Assembly (NCBI RefSeq): GCF_963678635.1
Contig: NC_087070.1
Coordinates: 32,916,695 to 32,980,694 of the forward strand
Direction: 5' to 3'
DNA length: 64,000 nucleotides
Source of the DNA: Symsagittifera roscoffensis
Lineage: Eukaryota; Xenacoelomorpha; Acoela; Convolutidae
In this document: positions 31,601 through 40,770 of the stretch, one piece after another
Numbering within the stretch: the stretch's first letter is position 1
How the letters are laid out: each line of letters starts with the position of its first letter
Position numbers and translations under genes: made by a program
Notes under the pieces: generated by a model
What the model saw: only the letters and a program-made list of their open reading frames with translations
Databases searched by the model: none
What the model was told of the DNA's origin: nothing

Positions 31601-34600
31601 GAAATGCTATATCTTTTCTGAGTAGGCGATAGAAAGGTATCAGTTTTTCACCTAAGCTTGGCATATAATTCCGGAAGAATTGAACAAATCCGATTAGTCT
31701 TTTAACTTGTTTTACAGTTTGCGGCATTTTAATTTTCTTAAGGAACGTCGAAATTTTCTCTTGTTCAGGTGATATTCCTGCTGGTGTAATTATATTACCA
31801 AGGAATTTCATTCGTTGTGTTCCTATTTCACATTTGTTCGGTGATAATTTTAATCCCGATTTCCTTACACATTCGAAAATTTTTGAGAGGGTCGGTATTA
31901 GTTCATCAAAATTATTCACTGCACTTCCTATGTCATCCATGAACTGTGTACATAAGTCGGCTGCTAAGCATGGGTCAAGATAGTGCCGTATGAATGAACT
32001 AAAGCCCGTGACTGATTTGCTTAGACCTTGAGCTAGGCATTTGTATGCATAAGTTCGTGAACCGAAATTAAATGCCAAAAGTTGAACTGAAAGGTCATCT
32101 GCCATTTGCACACAGTGGTATGCTTGCGAACAATCAAGTTTGGTAAACAAGCTCTTTCCTGCGAAGTGGTTTGATGCATCTGTCATGTTTGAGATCGGAA
32201 AGTTGCTGTTGATATAGTCATTCTTCAGTGAATGATTTATTCTTCTGAGGTCAATCAACATCCGCAATTTACCAGATGGTTTTCGATGTGCAAACAATGG
32301 ACTGCTATATTTTGAATGTGACAATGTTGTTATAAGTCCATAATAGTGCATTAGGGCAAGTTCCACTGTCAATTCTTGTCGCAAATGTATCGGCGTAGGT
32401 GGGCCTTGTGTGTACAAAGGTCGTGTGTGTTCCGGTTTCAGTTTGATTTTGAGGTCGGAATTGTAACCAACATCAAATCTATGTTTGGCGAAGATGTCCG
32501 AAAATTCAACAAGCAAATCTTCTACTTTTGACCTTTGGTCATGTGTCAATACCGAGTTCTCCCACTTAAAATTCTTGATAAATGTCAATCGATCTTGAAA
32601 GTTCATTTTTGGTTCAATTTTTTCAAGACCTTGAAAATGAAGAATTTGGTCGTAAATGTCACGTTGGATTTGTGGAAGTAATACAGGGTTTTGACATGTT
32701 TCAGGAGTAGGAAACCAAAATTTTTCATACTCAGGTTGACGTTGCTGTTGAGACTGCTGATTATCACAATGTTGCTGAATTAGCTCGTTAATGCCCATTT
32801 CAATATCGTCTGGATTATTCATTTTTGCAAAAGCAAGCATTTCTGCATCAATTGGTATTAGATTTTCTGCTTCAGTTAGAGTCAGAATTGAAAATTTTCC
32901 AATTTCGGTTTTGAAAGGCAATGTAACATGATGATCAGTGATGTTAAAGGCTGTGATGTATAGCAGGTTATTTGTCAGAACTTCACTAATTGAGGAAGTG
33001 AATGCAATTTCGCAATTTTCTTCAAATTCTTTCGATGGCATTACGATTCCGGTTGTTTTTGCCATGTCCCGGCATGCGTCCTTTAAATGACATTCCACCA
33101 GAATGGTTTGATGCGGAGCTATTGTTTGACGTTTTGTTAGAATTAACGGGAATTTTTTCACTCGATTAATTCTTCTAGGCTCGTTTGGAGGTTTTATTTC
33201 GTTGATTTGCAGAGTCAAATCTGGGAAATGAAGTAAATTATACTTGGCACAGATATGAATGTGGTGTTTTTTGTAGAAAGGGTTTCCTAGAATTATTGAG
33301 TTGGCTGCATGTAGAACGAGAAAAGATTCTACAAATGTCATGTCTGTCAATTTAAATTCCAGTGTTACTTCTGTTTCAATTGGCACGAGTTGTCCTCCTG
33401 CCATTCTTACTCTCTTAAGTTTTGATTCACTTATTTTAAGAGGGCGGTATAAAGATTTTTCATCTTTTAAGTCGTCAAATGTCTGTTTTGAGATGACATT
33501 TGCGCAGGCTCCTGTATCAACCAGGGCTCTTCTTTGTAATCCCGATGAGAATCGTAATTTTGTGTACGTCAAAACTGTTCCTTCCGCAGGAATTACTGCG
33601 TAAAGGTTGATTATCTCATCAGGTGGAATTGACGGTTTTGATGATTTAGATGATTGAAATGATTTGGGGGACTGACTCGGTGGCTTGATTAGTTTTTTTG
33701 GCTGATTCTGAAACGGAAATGATTGACCGTGTCCTTGTGGTTTTTGTCTCCACCAGCATTGGCTTGCCGTATGGTTGAATTTACCACAAATGTCACAGAA
33801 TTTGGCTGATGCTCGAACCATTGGTTCGAAAGATCCAGATGGAAGTTGAATGTCAGCTTGCGCTGTCTGAGTTCCATTGAATTGATGTTGTTGTGGTTGC
33901 AGGTAGTTCGCGTTTTGCTGTACCTGTGCTGGTTGAATCTGCACCATCGACTGATTTTGCTGCATATTTGGGTACTGTTGGTATTGATACCATGGTGGAT
34001 ATTGCTGAGGTGCAATTGGTCCCATATTTTGGAAATTAGTCTGATTATTGTTAAATCCAAAATGATTTTGCCAGTTAGATCTGTTTTTTCCTTTCCTGCC
34101 ACTTTGCTGCTGTCCAGGCCAATTATTTTGGTTTTGGTTACCACTGCACTGACTGTTTTGGTTTGCGTTGTTCTTGTTTTGATGAGAAGGCGGATTCAAT
34201 TGTTTCTTTGACTGCTCAGTTATTTGTGATCTCATTTCGTTGATCTGCTTCTCAATTTGTTCCTGATTTGTGGACAATTTTGTGAGAGCACTGATCAAAT
34301 TTTCTGAGACTCTGTCGTTTACTTCATTAAATCCGTCTTCTGGGTAGTCTTCGTTTCGGCAAACTTCTCGGATCATGATCTGCTTCTTCGTCAAATTACA
34401 CAATTCTTGGACAGTAGTTGCTTGTGGTTGCTCCATCAATTTTGATCGCAGCCAGTTTGGCATTCCTTTTATGAACAATCGTTTAATTTGTTCATTGCGA
34501 TTGTCATTTACTGCATCTATTCTTTCTTGTCGTTGTGCAGTTTCTCGGTGAAATCGCGCTGTGTCTGCTACTAATGGTGCTCCGTTTAATGCAACATCGA

Positions 34601-34985
34601 TTGGGTCGACAGCTGGCAAATCTGGGGTTGGGTACGCTCGTTGCGCTTTATTTGTCAAGTTCACCAAGAAGTTCTCGGGTGAATCGATTTTAGGATCGTA
34701 ACGTAGCTGTTCTAATTTCAGTACATGGATTTCTTGAAGCTGGGGATTGCAGAAATGATCCCTTAGGGCGCCAAGACTATTCTCTACGTTCGCTCGAATT
34801 GCTGCTGGCAGCGTTTGGTAGAATCGTAGTGCCGCTTCTCGTAGGTGTAGTTGCAAGAAGTTCGCTTGCTGACCAGGAGCGATTCCCGCAACTCCGATGT
34901 ATCCTCGGAACAATTGCTCGAATTGCTGGAAGTCTTCTTTGTCCGTTCCACCGTATGGTGCGACCGAAATTTGCGCGTGTGCCAT
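28236..34985 (-). CDS. E2 Gag-Pol polyprotein with C-terminal macro domain
   Basis: 2249 residues without a break. In order: a helical capsid-like Gag (1-250), a Q/N-rich linker, a CCHC knuckle at 397-410 (C397, C400, H405, C410), and retropepsin with DTG at 490-492 and IILGNPF at 564-570. RT spans about 850-1070 with LDCSQAYHC and the catalytic box FMDD at 1015-1018. RNase H has D1167, E1217, D1244 and D1287. Integrase has H1489, H1496, C1526 and C1529, then D1561, D1619 and E1655 with the DDE spacing. A GPY/F-like region lies near 1770-1830, a Pro/Ala-rich linker at about 1888-1960, a basic region, and the macro domain at about 2107-2249. RT-RNase H-integrase order shows the Ty3/gypsy type. 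Gag and Pol share one frame with no stop or shift, so their ratio must be set by proteolysis or another means. The ATG at 34985 is followed by natural Gag sequence. Confidence 0.95.
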   Translation of the reverse strand: MAHAQISVAPYGGTDKEDFQQFEQLFRGYIGVAGIAPGQQANFLQLHLREAALRFYQTLPAAIRANVENSLGALRDHFCNPQLQEIHVLKLEQLRYDPKIDSPENFLVNLTNKAQRAYPTPDLPAVDPIDVALNGAPLVADTARFHRETAQRQERIDAVNDNRNEQIKRLFIKGMPNWLRSKLMEQPQATTVQELCNLTKKQIMIREVCRNEDYPEDGFNEVNDRVSENLISALTKLSTNQEQIEKQINEMRSQITEQSKKQLNPPSHQNKNNANQNSQCSGNQNQNNWPGQQQSGRKGKNRSNWQNHFGFNNNQTNFQNMGPIAPQQYPPWYQYQQYPNMQQNQSMVQIQPAQVQQNANYLQPQQHQFNGTQTAQADIQLPSGSFEPMVRASAKFCDICGKFNHTASQCWWRQKPQGHGQSFPFQNQPKKLIKPPSQSPKSFQSSKSSKPSIPPDEIINLYAVIPAEGTVLTYTKLRFSSGLQRRALVDTGACANVISKQTFDDLKDEKSLYRPLKISESKLKRVRMAGGQLVPIETEVTLEFKLTDMTFVESFLVLHAANSIILGNPFYKKHHIHICAKYNLLHFPDLTLQINEIKPPNEPRRINRVKKFPLILTKRQTIAPHQTILVECHLKDACRDMAKTTGIVMPSKEFEENCEIAFTSSISEVLTNNLLYITAFNITDHHVTLPFKTEIGKFSILTLTEAENLIPIDAEMLAFAKMNNPDDIEMGINELIQQHCDNQQSQQQRQPEYEKFWFPTPETCQNPVLLPQIQRDIYDQILHFQGLEKIEPKMNFQDRLTFIKNFKWENSVLTHDQRSKVEDLLVEFSDIFAKHRFDVGYNSDLKIKLKPEHTRPLYTQGPPTPIHLRQELTVELALMHYYGLITTLSHSKYSSPLFAHRKPSGKLRMLIDLRRINHSLKNDYINSNFPISNMTDASNHFAGKSLFTKLDCSQAYHCVQMADDLSVQLLAFNFGSRTYAYKCLAQGLSKSVTGFSSFIRHYLDPCLAADLCTQFMDDIGSAVNNFDELIPTLSKIFECVRKSGLKLSPNKCEIGTQRMKFLGNIITPAGISPEQEKISTFLKKIKMPQTVKQVKRLIGFVQFFRNYMPSLGEKLIPFYRLLRKDIAFQTNEEHQKSLEVLKHDLIQATDITLRLPKPGLQYVILCDASYHGTGFVLMVEDYVKTDNKGEMKTYAPVSFGSRLFNTAQLKFSIYYKEFLALYFALDHFSHFIWGSSKPVIILTDNRSLTQFFQAKTIPPSVWNFLDRVMSFNIIIAHIPGKANYAADFLSRMQTDPSASLSLKLTDKIPVREIQIDTTAKLPDASLNLIHSMDDAFPEKKKIDDNLRAQLLELGLYENVMRELSSQEASATIQPQNFVRITRPIIAAVQHPDPADVFSDLNMSHEVLDLKNEQDKDNDIVEVKDWKRNEQVPNLTYENSRKKKYAKQFNRLIIDDEVLYRNFYDDTGHVKHKQYCLPKHLWNEVVYRLHNSRTGGHLGMTRTTEEFRKRFYLPGFTEFLTNTIKNCLTCLQLKRASAKYQIPPLQPISSLQCFPGDMMQIDIVGPLKSPVYKFVLTGIDVFSKYLFAAPLTNASADTVARELTKIFFMHSYIPKKIIADLGTTFTSELMHELTTLLEVQINHATLKHPQSTGLVERSHGPLKRILKLNTNEQWSDWHKYVPLATFIHNTSYSSSIGCCPSSIFHGREPTKPLDLRFSTKAMESVTAESDFVTAMQDAMLEKFKETKKNLISSYHKYRGYYDQKALAQPLTVESFCLLLNPLLTTQSDFGSKSMQVWIPLYRVEKVLTNSNYIIRKVGTNYTQCVHRIRLRPVDPQHQPEDLNPIDPTKFQTDPSLGKYRSESGLFDENLPKLLDEIQPDNPDETDQPAAPARIRLSVPFGAPAVAAAPAPMPIPAAPIVVPLPVPVPVIPPPPDPPPIPGAVHVHELPLAELPAAPPMDIIDEQVTDRLTSNNSDPEGYNLDELFREPQPVVRRKAAAEARDRIHAQIRFSNDVRYHPIPSRPKQPRKYGLRTVDGHEVAPVTFIPRSTQKDNKANIRKKAEAANEDFPSRDSKRNIIMDSVKRAKQFTKQKDGPGSSKDSVNAIYEPNIFVGSGDVLQFPGSIAHCVSSDFQMAKGVAQQISSAYPCIKPTLKSIETPIVGSSVSVSLPWENKSIFNLVTKPQFFDKPTYYDLSRSLNCMKQQLLQKGINAIAMPKIGCGLDKLKESRVFSLICDIFEKTNIKIFIYV

Positions 34986-35608
34986 CTTATTACAGTTGAA
35001 TGATTATCAGATTTGTGATACAGTTAATGATTGAGCACAGCACTTAGTCGATTTAAGGGGGGCACAAGAAAATTTTGCTAGACTTTCCTTATTTTGGATT
35101 ATTGAACCTTTATGCATCTATTGCTATTCTGATTTTGGTTATTCTTTCCATCAGGGTTTGCTAATATTTCCGTTACTTCGCTTTTTTTGGTTGGGGAACT
35201 TATTAGTTACAATATCAATTTACTGCAAGTGAGTTTTGAGTTTGTTTTTAACTAACTGTTTTGACGTTGGAAACCTTTCATCTACTTCCTTTTCTGCCTC
35301 TTCAGTAGCTCACTTGACATACCATCTGACAGAAGTAGAGAAGCTGTAGGTCACAATCCACATGTCTGCTTGTAGATTGGAAAAAGTTGTCAGCTCAGGA
35401 GATGTTGAAAAGTTGTGGTTGTCTTCTTTTTTCTCCCTGTCTGTCAGTTGTTCACTGAGTTTTGCTCTGCTGCCAACATCTGAGCATTGCTGTGCTGATC
35501 AAGATGTTTTTTTTTTGTTCTGCTTCAGCAAAGTAGTGTTGTCACTTTCTGCTCAAATTATGATGTTTGGAATCGCCGATGACTGTTTTGAATCCAGAAG
35601 TTGAAATT
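34986..35608 (-). other. E2 leader between primer site and Gag
   Basis: About 620 bp of untranslated sequence on the element strand. The plus-strand ORF at 35362-35604 is not supported by any motif. Packaging and translation signals would be expected here, but none can be named. Confidence 0.5.
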
Positions 35609-35624
35609 CCCGCGAAAGTCACCA
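35609..35624 (-). promoter_or_regulatory. E2 primer-binding site
   Basis: On the minus strand, TGGTGACTTTCGCGGG starts at the very base after the 5' LTR (AATATTATA). It is the complement of a tRNA 3' end CCCGCGAAAGTCACCA. The tRNA species is not assigned. Confidence 0.8.
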
Positions 35625-36063
35625 TATAATATTCCGTATCTGGCGGATGGATAATACGGGTATACTGTCGTCTACTGTTATGCGAGCTGTTCAATTGGTA
35701 ATGTTATTTAGCACTACTGGCTATCAATTGTATTTAGATTGGATTCATTATTTAGATATGTCTCGAGCGGTAAAGACCTATCTTGCTTTAAAGGATGCTG
35801 GTTCCGATTCCTAGCTTCTGATATTTCGCAAGTCGATCGGCGCAAGTAAGAGCATGATTGGAATAGTTTATTAAGTTGATCTCTATTCAATTGATTCGTA
35901 GCTCGGTATAAATCTCCAATGATTGGTATTAATTACCATCAATGTTTACATAGTTAAATAAATATATGATGCAGCTCTATTTTAACATCAAGGTGAATTA
36001 TGTAATCTATTCGGTTCAGATGGTTAATTAGAATGAATGACATCATGAAGGGATGATGTCACA
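35625..36063 (-). repeat. E2 5' LTR
   Basis: 439 bp, one difference from the 3' LTR (C at 35841). On the minus strand it begins TGTGACATCATCCCTTCATG, which folds into a perfect 9-bp hairpin (36038-36061). It must hold the promoter; no clear TATA assignment was made. Confidence 0.95.
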
Positions 36064-36068
36064 GATAA

Positions 36069-37350
36069 TTAAGTTTTTTGCTCATAGTTTGGTTTGAATG
36101 AATTGTCGAAGTTAACAGAAACGATAGTAAACTGGCATTTAAATTTACACATTTTCAGAAGTTGATATTCTTAAAACAAGGGGCTCACACGAAGATGGCT
36201 TAGAAAATGCAAACATTGAAAAAGTTGAGTTTTTATAATTCAGAAATCGATACCTGTTAAGTAACAACGAGCTGGCATCTCTAGTTTTTAAAATTAAGGA
36301 ATTGCAATACCATGGGTAATTGCTAGAGGGTTTTCAACTATGGGTTGCGATTTTTATGGGAAAGTTTGATGGTTTAGAGCCTTTTAGTAATTTGGAAAAA
36401 CTTTCAAAAGAAATATTAAGAACCCTGTTTACCACCAGATGGATCTAGCGACGAAAGATTGGCTGTTGCGCTTTGTTTAAGGCTGTTAAAAGGCAATATA
36501 TGTTGTGTTTATTTATAAAATCTTAATTTACTCTTAGGTAACTGTTAAGTAATATAAGTAACTTGGAATTTTTTTCGTTCTTTGTTTCATAATGCTGTCT
36601 TTTATTATATGCAATTCAAAGGCAGCTGTTAGTAGAAGCCATGGTCTCGCTAGCTGTCCGTTTTGACGAGTAAGAAAAAAAGAAAGAAAGAAAGAAATAA
36701 TTTATTTCTCATTGTTAATGGTAAATATGCAAATAACGAGAGTTTAAACATAAAGCACCAGAAACAGCGAGGGGACAGTTAACGAACCCAATTGTGTTAC
36801 AGAACACTGCCCGTTTCATCGAATGATACATGAAGTTTGAGATTATCAAAGAAAAGGAAAAATATATAAATCTGAATACATAAAAGAAAATATTGGAAAA
36901 AAAACTTAAGTTTGAATATACATAAAGCAGCAGAATTATGGCAGTGTCTAGACAGGTTAATGACATAAGTTCGAAGCTCTGCATCAAGTTTTAAACTGAT
37001 TGTTCAATCGTAGTGGTTATAAAACTAAATTAAATCAGAAAATAGTTCAAATTCATCACTCATAATTTCTGAAACTCGCTAGTCGTAGGCACCCCTATTC
37101 GGTTTAAAAAATAACTTGAACTTGTTCACTTTACGGTTACTGCTTCTACTAACTGTGTCCCATCCCATGAAGCCTCTCTATCATCAGTAGTACTGATTGG
37201 GGGCTAAACGGTCTGTAGACACCTAACTGAGCCCATGCGGTAGCAACCTGCGAACAAGCCCAAGTGTGATTTTCAAAACGCCGAAGACTCATTGAAAACC
37301 ATATACAATTATATTTAGAAAAAATTTGAAACGTGCGGGCACTGCACATC
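36069..37350. other. Non-coding AT-rich stretch with an (AAAG)n run
   Basis: No supported gene. An (AAAG)n simple repeat lies at about 36674-36697. The minus-strand ORF 36715-36987 is hydrophobic and low complexity and shows no family pattern. Confidence 0.5.
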
Positions 37351-37352
37351 TG

Positions 37353-40000
37353 TCATTCTCTGGCCTTATCCTTGCATCCAAAAAAACTGTCAACAAAAAC
37401 AAATTTGATTGGCTCTTCATTGCTTGATATAAACAAATCACGAATTTCGTGGGCAATGCGTTGAATATCTGAATTGGAAACTTGATCAAAAGTTTTTGGA
37501 ATTAGGGAATTTTGTCTAAGTTTTTTAAGGAGCTTAGCTCCTCTGTAATTTATTGAAGCTCTTTGAATTTTGCCTCTGAAACTAGGAATTTTCATAAGAT
37601 TTGAAGTTGACCTTCTGGTCATATACGACGGTTTGTCAAATACAAAGAGCTCATTTTAATTATCCTCGGCGTGTATTCCTACTTTTGATCGCAAAACAAT
37701 TTCGTGGAGTTCATAAACATGCAGCTCGTGAAGTGTTAAAAACTTTTCCTCATTAAAAACTTATGAATGCTTTCATATTTTCTTTTGAAAAAAAACCAAT
37801 CGAATAATTTTCTTTTGGATCAAAAAAGGGGTTGAAGTTTGTGTAGGAAGTGCAACCATACACCAATATTTTTATTGCAAAATGAGCTTGATGTTAGAGG
37901 CATAATAATAATAATTTTGGGAACATAATGACGGATTTTCGAAACAAGGCCACATTGCTTTCTAAGCTTAGATTGTATGAAATTAATGTGAGAAATAAAT
38001 GTTTTTTTTTAGCATATACATAAACACCAAGATATTTGCATGACTCTTCAGTTTTCAAAAGCGTGCTATTAATAAAAATTGCTGGTTGGAAGCACTGTTG
38101 AGAGATACACTAACTTGTACCATTTTGTCCATATTTAAAGATAATTTATTCAAAATTAACCACTTTTTATAGCTTCTAAGTCTTGATTGAAGCTCTCCAC
38201 CGAGCACTTTAGTCCAGTGATGTTTGTGTCATCGGCAAATAAAAAAACTTTCCTAAATTTACAGACTTTTGGAAGGTCGATTGTATATAAGAAACAGCAG
38301 AGGCCTTAAAATGGATACCTGTGGGACACCTTATTCCAGATTTCGTCACGTTGATCGCGTTTCACCAATTTGGACAACTTGTTTGCGGTGCTTCAAGTAA
38401 CTTTTAAACCAAAGTTAACTTTTTTGACAACATACTTTTCTAACTTAAGAAAAAGAATCTCGTGATCCAGTGTTTCAAAAGCTTTTCTTAAATCAAGAAA
38501 AACTGTTCTCTTCGGTAATTTAGTTTTATCTAAGCGAAATTTCTGTTACTTCGGCAATAGCATCAATGGTTTTGTGTTTTTTCTGGAAACCAAATTGTTT
38601 GATATAAATTAGTGAGTTTCTTTCAAAATATATGTACTTTCAGTTGTGCATTGCTCGTTCAAATACCTTGCTCCAGGTTACAAGATGTGATTTTGGTCGA
38701 TATATACTGACATCCAATTTCGATCCTGCTTTATATAAAGGATATACTACCGCTTTAGCCAGAGCGGTAGGAAAACATCCTGATTTAAAGGATAGTTCAA
38801 TGATTTTTTGCGGGAACAATTGCGAATGAACTAGCTTTAGCAATTAGATTTTTAATTCCATACATTCCAGAAGATATCTTGTTTTGTAGCGCTTAAAGAA
38901 TGGTTTCAATTTCTTATTCAGCGATTGAATTTAATTGCATGTAAAAACGAGGCTCAGAATAAAGTTGATCGGATTCTAATTTAGGTATTTGATTAGCTAA
39001 AAACTGCCAATAGAAGAAAAAAGTCATTGAACTCATTTGCGATAGCTAGTTGGTCGCTAACAACGTCGCCACTACTTCCATTTAACGAAACTTCTGTTCT
39101 ACTTGATGTATTTTTTATACCCTTTAAATCATTAGTAATTTTTATATTTTTCTTGAGTCACCAATACAATATTTGAATTTATTGTACTAAAACTTTTTTT
39201 TACATTTTTCAATTTCAACTTTACTCCTGGCAGATTCAAAACGAAATCCTGCTCTTATGTTATTTTTCTAATTTGACCAAGCTTTATGAAGTCTGTTACG
39301 CTTGGATGTTAAGTTTTTCATATGATTGCACAACCAGGGGCAGTAAATGTTTATTTTCTTGGGTTTTGATATTCTAAGCGGCACATATCTATTCAAAATA
39401 TAATCGTGTCTTCGATTTGAGTTTTAGATTTTTGAAAACTTGTATCACGATAAGATTTTGAAGATAGCATTTCGATCCTGCTTTATATACACGATATACT
39501 ACCGCTTGAGCCAGAGCGGTAGGAAAACATACTGATTTAAAGGATAGTTCAATGAGTTTTTTCTAGAAGGGAACAATTGCGAATGATTCAGCTTTAGCAA
39601 TTAGATTACTAATTCTATCCATTCCAGAAGATAATTTTTATTTTAGCACTTAAAGACTGGCTTCAATTTCTTATTCAGTGATTGAATTTAAATGCATGCA
39701 AAAACGAGACTCAGAATAAAGTTGATCGGATTCTAACTTAGGTATTTGATTAGCTAAATGACTGCCAATAGAAGAAAAATGTCATTGAACTCATTTGCGA
39801 TAGCTAGTTTGTCGCTAACAACGTCGCCACTACTTCCATTTAAAGAAACTTTTGTTTTTCTTGATGTATTTGTTATATTCTTGAAATCATTCAGTAATTT
39901 GTATACTTTTCTTGAGGCACCAATACAATTTTTGAGTTTTTTATAGTAAAACTTTTTTTTTACATTTTTCAATTTCAACTTTACTCCTGGCAGATTCAAA
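37353..40000 (-). mobile_element. Non-LTR retrotransposon (LINE) remnants
   Basis: Minus-strand fragments in LINE order. Near 39754-39999 there is a pre-RT stretch (KKLKNCIGASRKVYKLLND, NEFNDIF). At 38640-38843 comes RT block 1 (CFPTALAKAVVYPLYKAGSK, IYRP, WSKVFERAM). Near 38460-38510 the reading is FLDLRKAFETLDHE. The catalytic FADD (VFLFADDTNITG) is near 38228-38239. At 37353-37622 there is a C-terminal tail (RRSTSNLMKIPSFRG, YRGAKLLKKL). Frames are broken throughout. The layout resembles jockey/CR1/RTE-type elements; the clade cannot be named. Confidence 0.75.
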
Positions 40001-40226
40001 ACGAAATCTTGCTCTTAGGTTTTTCTTGTTTTTTGACCAAGTTTTTTGATATCTGTTACGCTTGGATATTAAGTTTTTTCTATAATCGCACAACCAGGGG
40101 CAGTCAATGTTTTTTTCTTGTTTTTTGATATTCTAAGCGGCACATATCTATATATAATATAATCGTGTCTTCGATTTGAGTTTTAGATTTTGAAAAATTT
40201 GTATCACGATAAGATTTTGAAGATTG
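38720..40226. repeat. 752-bp tandem duplication inside the LINE remnant
   Basis: CGATCCTGCTTTATATA occurs at 38721 and 39473, and the following ~750 bp (AGAGCGGTAGGAAAACAT, GACTCCTGG-type blocks, CACAACCAGGGGCAGT, CGGCACATATCTAT, CGATAAGATTTTGAAGAT) match in order with moderate divergence. The second copy ends near 40226. Confidence 0.85.
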
Positions 40227-40770
40227 CTTTTGCGAGGTCGTGGTTATCAGCTCTAGGTAATGGGCAAGTGTTCAGAAAAGGTTTGATCTTCAAGCGTATA
40301 AATATTTCTTACATTAACATCTTTCACTGCCATGTGGTCCAGAATAGTATCACATGTATTTCGTATTCGAGTTGGTTGTGTAATGACCTGATCGAAGCCG
40401 TTGTCTTATATAGAATCAATATACTTTGAAGTTTTTGTTAGTTTGTAGGATATCAATATTAAACTCACCGCATATAATGACCCGATAATTTTTGACAGAA
40501 GATGTGTCAGAAAGGGTGTCAAGAAAGTGTGGCAGAGTAATTTTTTGATGAATCTACTATATATTGAAACGCGGGCTACACTATCTCGCCGCGTTCAAGT
40601 ATTTTTTTTGCATCTTTAACGAAAGAATTTTTTCACGCATAAGCCTATACCGTTTATTGCAATGGTCAAGAATTTTGTTTTCGATTTTCCAGTTTGAATT
40701 AAATGTTTTTTTTGCCGATTTAAAATAAGCAGCCCAATAGTTTTAAGCTGCCAGGTTGTCCCAGAGGTTG
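40227..40770. other. AT-rich stretch after the LINE remnant
   Basis: No supported gene. It is probably further decayed LINE sequence (the minus strand has short in-frame pieces), but I cannot show it. Confidence 0.35.

Larger units (their letters stand above)
25785..36068 (-). mobile_element. Complete young Ty3-like LTR retrotransposon (E2) with a macro domain
   Basis: Two 439-bp LTRs (25790-26228 and 35625-36063) differ by one base. The element is flanked by the direct repeat GATAA (25785-25789 and 36064-36068). A primer site directly abuts the 5' LTR on the minus strand. A single 2249-codon frame encodes gag, protease, RT, RNase H, integrase and a macro domain. Total length is about 10.27 kb. 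Near-identical LTRs and an intact ORF indicate recent insertion and probably an autonomous, active family. Confidence 0.95.

Noticed and set aside
33846-34211. Plus-strand Leu/Val-rich ORF that looks membrane-like
   Set aside because: Antisense of the Gln/Asn-rich Gag linker of E2, whose codons give Leu and Val in reverse.
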